The notes under the pieces were generated by a model. It worked only from the letters and a program-made list of their open reading frames with translations. It had not been told where the DNA came from and ran no database searches. A stretch of DNA of 59,428 bases from Negativicutes bacterium (GTDB lineage Bacteria > Bacillota > JAAYKD01). Below are positions 52,955 through 59,428 of this stretch, piece by piece. The first letter of the stretch is position 1. Every line of letters begins with the position of its first letter. Location of the stretch: contig JAJFTT010000032.1 in the NCBI GenBank assembly GCA_021372785.1, positions 1-59,428 of the forward strand. Direction: 5' to 3'. The translations under genes and the position numbers were made by a program.

Positions 52955-54537
52955 TGTTTTCCTCCTGACAAATCGGTATTTTCGTTTTGCCCGCTCTGAA
53001 AAGCGAGACGCCTGCGGTCGTAGGTTGCCAGAATTTCTGTGGGATAAGCATACCTGGCAGCCTCGGGATCATCCGGCCGGAAAACCAGCACCCCGGTGAA
53101 AGGATCGTATTCTGTGAAGATGCCGTCGCAAGGCGCGATCCATTCCCGGTAGCGGAAGCCAAACCAGCTGGCCTGGATGATCACGCCTTCCCCTTGCCGA
53201 ACATGCTCCCCCGGATGGCGCAGAAAGGCCCCATCCAATTTCTGATCAACCACATCGGCCTGCAGCAGTCGGACATTTTCCTGCCGTTCCCGGTAAAGCA
53301 ACTCCGCCTTGGGACGCAGAAGATGATTGATTTTTGTGCTGACCAGCGGAATCTGCCTGGCAAATACCAATTGATTGACGCTGGCGGCCTTGCTCAATAA
53401 AATGGGATAAAGCACTGCCAATAGAAAAATCAGCAGGGTGATGGCGGCATTCTGTCCCATCAAAGCAAAGAGCTGGCTATGCGACAATTCTGCCGACCAT
53501 TGGAATTGCGGCAAGAGCAGCCGGAGGATGCCGTAACCCAAAGAAATTCCCGCCAGAAAAACCAAGCCATATTCAACGGCATAAAGGCTGACGATCTGGG
53601 AAAAACGCAGCCCGATTGATTTGAGAATGGCTAGTTCCTTACGGCGTTCCAAAAAAGTCATCAGCGCAATGGTCATGATCCCCAGCCCAAGAAACAGATA
53701 AATCAGACGGAGCACCCAGCCGGCCGGCGCCTGAATATCGGCGATCACTGTTGTCGCTCTCTCGCTTGGCATGGAGGGGTAAATGAGTTCCGAGCCTGGA
53801 TAAACCCGCTGCATATTTCGCTCCAGACCGCTGGTATGCAGCTGGATCTCCGAACAGGCTAAAATTTGACCATTCGCTTGCGAATTGCCGGTTAAGCGCC
53901 AGAGATCGTCTTCCAGAATCAGAGGTTTCTGCAGATCATAGGCGTCATTGACAATACCGACTAAGCGAAATTCAGCGCTCCGAAAGGGGACCTGATCGGT
54001 AAAATAAGCCAATTGTATGGTATCACCGATTCTGTAACCGCACTGTGCTGCTAAGGCCGCCGGCAGCACGATCTGAGCGGACTGCAAATGATTGTCCTCA
54101 ACCCCATTCGTGTTATCCCAATGGAAGAAGTAAGATTCTTTATTGATTCCCCAGACTTCCCAGGCAGCAAATGGGCTGTAACAAAGATGCATACTCACGT
54201 TCTCCGCTTGGCTGAACGGTCTGGGTACACTGAGGATGTTGGTAATATTGGCTTTCCCTTTGCCATAATCATATGGATTGAGCGGAGCAGGCAGTTCTTC
54301 CAGCGGTTTTGGCAGCATCCCTTGCGGTAGACGGACCAGCAAATCATACGGCAATTGCAGTTTCACCGCCTGTGAACTGCCCGTATTTCGTTCACTGATT
54401 AACATACTCTGGTAGAGAACGCTCAAATTGGCAGTCAGCATCACCAAAACGCCAATTGTTAATAAGCGAAAACGCCAGCGTACGATATTCTTGCCAGCCA
54501 ATGGCCAGACTGCCAGCATTGATTTAAGTTTATTCAT
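52951..54537 (-). CDS. FtsX-type permease with barrel-sandwich tail, copy 2
   Basis: 528 residues. N-terminal membrane helix (LLTIGVLVMLTANLSVLYQSM), a large outside domain (about 45-275), then three helices (LRLIYLFLGLGIMTIALMTF; YAVEYGLVFLAGISLGYGIL; NAAITLLIFLLAVLYPILL). The cytoplasmic-side tail (about 400-500) is unusual: RHPGEHVRQGEGVIIQA, then YREWIAPCDGIFTEYDPFTG, which has the two-strand-turn pattern of biotinyl/lipoyl or HlyD-type barrel-sandwich domains. It is a paralogue of the permease at 56114-57661 and overlaps the permease of its own pair by 8 bases. Confidence 0.85.
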   Translation of the reverse strand: MNKLKSMLAVWPLAGKNIVRWRFRLLTIGVLVMLTANLSVLYQSMLISERNTGSSQAVKLQLPYDLLVRLPQGMLPKPLEELPAPLNPYDYGKGKANITNILSVPRPFSQAENVSMHLCYSPFAAWEVWGINKESYFFHWDNTNGVEDNHLQSAQIVLPAALAAQCGYRIGDTIQLAYFTDQVPFRSAEFRLVGIVNDAYDLQKPLILEDDLWRLTGNSQANGQILACSEIQLHTSGLERNMQRVYPGSELIYPSMPSERATTVIADIQAPAGWVLRLIYLFLGLGIMTIALMTFLERRKELAILKSIGLRFSQIVSLYAVEYGLVFLAGISLGYGILRLLLPQFQWSAELSHSQLFALMGQNAAITLLIFLLAVLYPILLSKAASVNQLVFARQIPLVSTKINHLLRPKAELLYRERQENVRLLQADVVDQKLDGAFLRHPGEHVRQGEGVIIQASWFGFRYREWIAPCDGIFTEYDPFTGVLVFRPDDPEAARYAYPTEILATYDRRRLAFQSGQNENTDLSGGKQ

Positions 54538-56023
54538 CGCGCAATACCCCCATGACCGACATGGAAGCGGATTTCAGTGCCGGGAACAAACCGAAAAATA
54601 GAGCAATCAGGGTAGTAGAACCAATGACCAAACCGTAGTTCTGCAAAACGCTGCTAAGAATTGATAAAAACGGATTCTGATTGGTGATTTGATTCAATAT
54701 CGATTGGATCTCGACCAGGAGGAACCCCAGGCTTCCTCCTAAAATGGTGACCATCACAGCCTCTGTTAAAACCATCACTACAATATTTTTCCGCATAGAA
54801 CCAATTGCTTTCAGAATCGCCATCTCTCGTTTGCGCTCGGTCACCATAATCAGAATATTGGCTGCCACCAAAAGCGCCGCATTCAACAGAATGAGCAGCA
54901 AAATCGGCAGACGCAGATCCGCGGAGATCACAGCTTGCTGTTCTCGCATGGCCTGGTTGCGCAGCTCTGTGCTCACACTAGCGGGCAGGACCTGAAAAGC
55001 CGCTGCCGGTTCCAGAGAAAAATTGCGCAGCAATCGCTCTTCCGCTTTGGGCGCGCTGATAAACTGAAAATGCGGCATCTGATTGCTGAGATCATAGACC
55101 GTATCTTCCAAGTAAGTTAAGCTGTTGATCTGGATACTGATTTGTTCGGGATAATAAGGCAGCGATTGACTGGCCTGATTCCAGAGCTTCCACCAGTAAC
55201 CTTGGGGCAAATAAAGTTCGCTGCTGTAGGCATAAATCTGTGCGCCATCCGGCAAACCGGTGGCAGAATTCAGATAGGTTACATAGCGTGTGGGGATCGC
55301 GACAATACCAATCACTTGCAGGTCAATCGTTTGCCGCAGAAACCAGCGGGTCAGCAAGCGATCCTCGCTTCGTATGACGGCGGGAAGCTCCAGGCGGAGC
55401 CAATCGCCGACTTTGATCGGATTTTCGATACCGGGGATCGACTGCGGTACCACGATACAATTGGAGTCCATTTCTGCTTCGGTAAACCAATGCCCGTCAA
55501 TGATATATTCTTCCAGGGAATGATCCGCCGATTCTGCGCCGCTTGCTGATTTTCCCTGCAGAAAAACCGCTGTTTTTTCGACCTCCTGCGCAGAAGCTAT
55601 GGCGGCGTCGGTGATCCAGGCGGGCATTTGATAGATTGGATTGACTCCATCAACACCCGCGACGGCACTGATGGCGGCTAAGTCGTTTTCCGAAAAGTAA
55701 TTCGCCTGTTCTGCAAGCCGTAAGTAACCGGCCTTGGTATATTCAGGGTAATACAAGCCGTAATCCGTGAAATCACTCAGCGGCTGATCGGTGAAGGTCC
55801 ACCTTTCCCCTTCTTTTGGCATCTCGAGCGATAATCGCTCTGCATAAGCGATGATCTCTCCGCCATCCATCCGACGGACAAACTGGCCTGCCCCGCCGGC
55901 ATAGCCTTTTCCTAAGCTAACCGAATAGCTCAGGAAGGAAGCTGCCAGCGCCATGGACAAAATCGCCAACAGGCTGCGGGCCAGATTCCTCCAGGCATTG
56001 GTAACACCCAGTTTGAGAAACAT
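54530..56023 (-). CDS. FtsX-type permease without tail, copy 2
   Basis: 497 residues. N-terminal helix (SLLAILSMALAASFLSYSVSLG), outside domain (about 50-365) and three C-terminal helices (PILLLILLNAALLVAANILIMVTE; VVMVLTEAVMVTILGGSLGFLL; YGLVIGSTTLIALFFGLFP); ends VMGVLRDE. The GxxAxIxxKxxGxxR-type cytoplasmic loop MAILKAIGSMRKN is the coupling loop of the family. Paralogue of the permease at 57654-59141, with the same ending sequence. Confidence 0.88.
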   Translation of the reverse strand: MFLKLGVTNAWRNLARSLLAILSMALAASFLSYSVSLGKGYAGGAGQFVRRMDGGEIIAYAERLSLEMPKEGERWTFTDQPLSDFTDYGLYYPEYTKAGYLRLAEQANYFSENDLAAISAVAGVDGVNPIYQMPAWITDAAIASAQEVEKTAVFLQGKSASGAESADHSLEEYIIDGHWFTEAEMDSNCIVVPQSIPGIENPIKVGDWLRLELPAVIRSEDRLLTRWFLRQTIDLQVIGIVAIPTRYVTYLNSATGLPDGAQIYAYSSELYLPQGYWWKLWNQASQSLPYYPEQISIQINSLTYLEDTVYDLSNQMPHFQFISAPKAEERLLRNFSLEPAAAFQVLPASVSTELRNQAMREQQAVISADLRLPILLLILLNAALLVAANILIMVTERKREMAILKAIGSMRKNIVVMVLTEAVMVTILGGSLGFLLVEIQSILNQITNQNPFLSILSSVLQNYGLVIGSTTLIALFFGLFPALKSASMSVMGVLRDE

Positions 56024-56113
56024 ACGCTCATCCCTCTCATTTGTTTCAAGCGATTTCCGGTTTCGGCTGCAGTTTTGCGACTTTTTCTTCGCTCTCTACT
56101 GCTGACAACATCC

Positions 56114-57661
56114 CTATTCAAAGAGTCCGTGTGCCGGATCACTCTGTCTGGCAATATCCGCTGCATCCGGCAGAACGAGCAGCATGCCGGAAAAAGGATC
56201 AAACTCCAAAAAACCATCACACGGCGCGATCCATTCTTTATAAACGAAGCCGGAGAAACTCTCCTGGATCACGAGAACCTCCCCCTGCTTGACATGTTCT
56301 CCCGGTTGCCTTAAGAAGCTGCCGAATAACTTGCCTTCTTCGACTTCCAACTGCAGCAGCCGCACCTTGCGCTCTCTTTCCAAACGCAGTTGCTGGGCGG
56401 TTGGTTTGACCAAATGATCCAAGCGTTCCACAATCAGCGGGATTTTTCGCTTATAAATCAATTGATTGACTGAGGCTAGTTTGGCCAGTAAGATTGGATA
56501 CAATAAGCTGAGCGTTAAGACCAAGGCTGTAACGAAGAGATTCTGGATACTTAAATTCTCCAGAGTCCCCGGCGGCAGGCTCTGATACCAGCTAAAACGC
56601 GGGATCACGACCCGCAAGACAAGCAAACTGCCAAACAAGCCCACAGCCGCGGCACAGCCATACTCCGCTGTCAGCAAAAGGACGATCTGCCGATTGCTGA
56701 AGCCGATGGATTTTAGGACAGCCAACTCTTTGCGCCGCTCCAGAAAGGTAATTAAGGAAAGCGTCAAGACACCAAAGCCCATAAACAAATAAATCAGTAA
56801 TAAAATCCAAACTGAAGGCGCCTGCACCTTTGTTGTTAACTGCTGCGTTCGATTTTGAGCGATCCATTCATAAAGAAAAACCGCTCCGGGATAGACCTGC
56901 TGCATATTTTCTTCCAACCCGGTGGCATGGGTTAGCAATTCATTGCAAAATAACAATTGCCGATTGGGCACTGAGAGTGAGAAAAGGCGCATAGCATCCT
57001 CAAAGAGCATCAACGGCTGGGCTAAATCATCTTCCGTATCAAAGATCCCACAGATATGGAATTCGCTGTCGACTTGGATCCCGGACGGATTGATCACGCG
57101 CATCAGAACCGGATCGCCAACGCTAAGCTGATACGCGGCTGCTTCCCGAGCGGGTATCAACAAATCTCCTGTTTGCTTGAGCCAAGCGCCGGTTAATTGC
57201 TCTGCAGAAAATTGAAAGATCGCCGTATCCTGCCGCACCCCCAGGATGTCCCAACGGTTGTAGGCGGTATCGGCAAGCCCTCCGGCTGCCGATTCGGCGT
57301 ACTGGAATGCGGTTGGTACACTGGGGATTTCATAAGTAAATTCTTTCCAACGGTTTTGCTCCCAAGAATAAGACGTTTTGACGATTAACTTGGAATCCAG
57401 GGGATTCGGTAATTCTGCCAGATCGAGCGGTTCCATATTTTCTGGCAGTTTAATCAGTAAATCATAGGGCAACTCCAGTCTTTCTGCTTCCGCGCCGGAT
57501 TTTGCCTGCTGGCTGATCAACATACTGTGATATAAGACGTTCAGAGTGGTAGTCAACAAGACTAAAACCGCGATGACAGCGAGTCTGCCCCACCAGCGCT
57601 GCATATTCTTGCCTGCCAATTTCACTAAGGCTGCCGCGCGATTCCGATTGGCTTTATTCAT
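56114..57661 (-). CDS. FtsX-type permease with barrel-sandwich tail, copy 1
   Basis: 515 residues from the ATG at 57661, chosen because it gives the same 8-base overlap and the same MNK start as copy 2; the frame is open to 57694. Layout as in copy 2: helix LAVIAVLVLLTTTLNVLYHS, outside domain, three helices (ILLLIYLFMGFGVLTLSLITFL and others), coupling loop ERRKELAVLKSIGFSNRQI and a tail with RQPGEHVKQGEVLVIQE and YKEWIAPCDGFLEFDPFSG. Followed by a 90-base gap before the second pair. Confidence 0.85.
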   Translation of the reverse strand: MNKANRNRAAALVKLAGKNMQRWWGRLAVIAVLVLLTTTLNVLYHSMLISQQAKSGAEAERLELPYDLLIKLPENMEPLDLAELPNPLDSKLIVKTSYSWEQNRWKEFTYEIPSVPTAFQYAESAAGGLADTAYNRWDILGVRQDTAIFQFSAEQLTGAWLKQTGDLLIPAREAAAYQLSVGDPVLMRVINPSGIQVDSEFHICGIFDTEDDLAQPLMLFEDAMRLFSLSVPNRQLLFCNELLTHATGLEENMQQVYPGAVFLYEWIAQNRTQQLTTKVQAPSVWILLLIYLFMGFGVLTLSLITFLERRKELAVLKSIGFSNRQIVLLLTAEYGCAAAVGLFGSLLVLRVVIPRFSWYQSLPPGTLENLSIQNLFVTALVLTLSLLYPILLAKLASVNQLIYKRKIPLIVERLDHLVKPTAQQLRLERERKVRLLQLEVEEGKLFGSFLRQPGEHVKQGEVLVIQESFSGFVYKEWIAPCDGFLEFDPFSGMLLVLPDAADIARQSDPAHGLFE

Positions 57662-59141
57662 CCCGCAGCACCTCCATGACTGATTTAGAGGCAATCTGCA
57701 AGCCGGGAATCAGAGCGAAAATTGCCGCACTTCCACATGTAATCAACAATACAAGCAGGTAATTCAGCAGCAAACTGCCTAAAATCTGGCTAGCATTGGC
57801 CAGATTGCTCAATTGATTGAGTACACTGGGAATGCTTATCATCAGATAACCGCTGCTCGCGCCCAGGAAGGTAATGGTCATCGCCTCTGTCACGATCATT
57901 TGGGTAATATCGCGGCGCCGAGCACCGATTGATTTCAGTACCGCCATTTCCCGCTTGCGCTCGATGATGAGAATGAGGATATTGGCGCAGAGCAACAAAG
58001 CCGCATTAAACATGACCAAGGCAACAATCGGCAGCCGCAAGTCTGCCGCGATGACCCCCTGGCTGTCGTTGGATTTTGTTTCTTTCAGCGCGGCCAGCCG
58101 TGCCGGCGGTATTCTGCTGAAGGCCTGTTGTGGCTCCAGTAAAAATTGATTCAGCATCCAATCGTTCAGGGTTGGCACACTGTTGATCTGAATGTTGGGC
58201 AGCTGTTCTCTTAAGCTGTAGACAACATCCTCCAAATAAGTTAGATCATCCACCTGCAGTATATACTGTTCCGGTAAATAAGCGAGCGTTCCGGCCGCTT
58301 GCTGCCAGATGGCCTGCCAGGTAGCCAAAGGAAGATAAATATCATTATGATAACCATGGATTTGTTCTGTCTTCAATTCTCCCATGGTAAAAAAATCGAC
58401 ATCACGGGTGTGCAGGGCGACAGTGCCAATCACTTTCAGCTCAACTGACGTTGTTGACTGCCAATTAAAACGCAAACCTTGCTCTCCCTGCACGACCTGA
58501 GGAATTTCTATTTTCAGTGTATCGCCGGTCGTCAACGGCTTGACTCCCGAAGGCAGCAATTGATTGGAAGCAACCACCGCCGCGAAACTGCCGTCGTCTG
58601 TCTCCTGCAGCCAGCGCCCGCTGTTGATCATACCGGCTAAGCTGCGTTCCTCGCTGGTTTCCTGCGATAAATCCTTGCCATAAAGCGAGTTCGCCACGGT
58701 TTCCCTCACGCCATGTTCCGATTGATATTGACTATAAATGGGCAGGCGATGGACCGGGTAAACCCCCGTGATACTTTGGTTCTGCCGTAATGCCGCCGCG
58801 ATGGACTTCCACGCCGTCTCGTCCATTGGATTGTTGGCCATATAACCGGATTGTTCGTATTTTGAATAGAAAAAATTCAGGTCCGTCAAAGGGCTGAGCG
58901 CCTCCAGACGAAACTGCCAATCTTGCTTGCTGCCGGGTTGCTCGCTGATTAGCTTCTGCCGATAAATGGTAATCTCCCCGCCCAGCATTTGGCGTAAAGG
59001 CTGACCTGCACCCTGGCTATAACCACGACCCAACGTGAGCAGATAGGCCAGAAAAGCAGCCGCAAATGCCATGGAAATAATCGCCAATAAGCTGCGAGTC
59101 AAATTTCGCCAGGCATTGATGAATCCTAATTGATAGAACAT
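57654..59141 (-). CDS. FtsX-type permease without tail, copy 1
   Basis: 495 residues; first gene of the operon. Same layout as the permease at 54530: helix SLLAIISMAFAAAFLAYLLTLG with the shared GRGYSQGAGQPLRQMLGGEI, outside domain, coupling loop EMAVLKSIGARRRDI, three helices and the ending VMEVLRDE. The two tail-less copies share clear blocks throughout the outside domain (VELKVIGTVALHTRDV / IDLQVIGIVAIPTRYV), which shows an old tandem duplication of the pair. Confidence 0.88.
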   Translation of the reverse strand: MFYQLGFINAWRNLTRSLLAIISMAFAAAFLAYLLTLGRGYSQGAGQPLRQMLGGEITIYRQKLISEQPGSKQDWQFRLEALSPLTDLNFFYSKYEQSGYMANNPMDETAWKSIAAALRQNQSITGVYPVHRLPIYSQYQSEHGVRETVANSLYGKDLSQETSEERSLAGMINSGRWLQETDDGSFAAVVASNQLLPSGVKPLTTGDTLKIEIPQVVQGEQGLRFNWQSTTSVELKVIGTVALHTRDVDFFTMGELKTEQIHGYHNDIYLPLATWQAIWQQAAGTLAYLPEQYILQVDDLTYLEDVVYSLREQLPNIQINSVPTLNDWMLNQFLLEPQQAFSRIPPARLAALKETKSNDSQGVIAADLRLPIVALVMFNAALLLCANILILIIERKREMAVLKSIGARRRDITQMIVTEAMTITFLGASSGYLMISIPSVLNQLSNLANASQILGSLLLNYLLVLLITCGSAAIFALIPGLQIASKSVMEVLRDE

Positions 59142-59413
59142 GCGTTCACCTCTTCGTACAGATGAGTGATTTCAGCAAATCTTTTTTATGTAATGAAAAA
59201 AGAGGGTAGAATATCCATTTTCTTTAATATAGCATTATATTTTATTAAATTGTTCTATCATTCTCCTGGTTTTCCCTTTTTAAAAAAATCGATCCATGAA
59301 AATTTAACCGTCTCGCTGCCAGGTATAATACCGTATTTTTGAACATTATCCGACAAAAACAGCCAATTATGTTTTCTTAGAAAGCATATTTATGCTATTT
59401 TATGAATTTTTAC
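59142..59413. other. Upstream region of the ABC operon, no gene
   Basis: Very AT-rich stretch with a GAGGTG ribosome site before 59141. On the minus strand TATTAT and TATAAT-like boxes are present but no pair with a convincing -35 box at the right distance. No open frame of note. Confidence 0.5.
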
Positions 59414-59428
59414 GGGGGGGGGGGGGGG
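59414..59428. other. Terminal run of 15 G
   Basis: The window ends in an uninterrupted G run after AT-rich sequence. This is typical of read-end artefacts of two-colour sequencing at a contig edge rather than genomic sequence. Confidence 0.8.

Overview
The window looks like a chromosomal stretch of an anaerobic, low-to-mid GC Bacillota (Clostridia-like) genome. The reasons are the ctsR-mcsA-mcsB-clpC stress operon, sigma-A promoters of the TTGACA-17-TATACT type, strong AGGAGG ribosome sites with frequent GTG/TTG starts, a YitT protein, a selenium-linked YedF protein, an EtfAB/FAD-oxidase electron-bifurcation-type operon, and a fragment of a terminator-associated group II intron. I cannot name the genus. 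The last 15 bases are a pure G run, which suggests the window ends at a contig edge.

Layout: 1-195, end of an unidentified (possibly transposase) gene and a terminator. 217-4899, the CtsR regulon operon with its operator. 4911-6916, a rhomboid protease and an rRNA methyltransferase. 7090-9250, a decayed zone with a stop-interrupted small gene, a MITE-like inverted repeat and a frameshifted gene around a DUF4367-like membrane protein. 9274-11781, a SurA-N-like protein and a lipoprotein. 11967-16099, a second EF-G, yedF and a membrane metallophosphoesterase. 16297-21003, four tandem COG1228-type amidohydrolases in which forms with intact metal ligands alternate with forms that have lost them. 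21010-22588, a ruined IS3-family element. 22638-26276, aminotransferase, PHP phosphatase, cysteine-cluster protein and NimA-like flavoprotein.

26575-30540 holds an oligopeptide-type ABC importer without its ATPases. 30651-31172 encodes a small secreted protein. 31258-34512 is an operon of M19 dipeptidase, HPr-kinase-like protein, PqqD-like protein and D-serine dehydratase. 34872-35286 holds a 39-bp tandem repeat and the 5' part of a class C group II intron just after a terminator. 35310-36302 is yitT with a terminator in its leader. 36486-40698 is a TetR regulator with two matching operators, a decayed degV, a radical SAM protein and a MalY/PatB-type aminotransferase. 40749-42964 holds small enzymes and a nitroreductase remnant. 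43425-46972 is glcD-etfB-etfA. 47086-51914 holds an amidohydrolase, a nucleotidyltransferase, a deletion-fused two-component remnant, an unknown protein and a D-2-hydroxyacid dehydrogenase. 52226-59141 is one ABC ATPase with two tandem pairs of FtsX-type permeases, one member of each pair carrying a barrel-sandwich-like tail.

The most interesting candidates for undescribed biology are the alternating active/degenerate amidohydrolase quartet, the dipeptidase-kinase-PqqD-D-serine dehydratase cassette and the duplicated FtsX permeases with a biotinyl/lipoyl-like tail. All identifications rest on reading the sequence and on remembered family motifs; no search was run.
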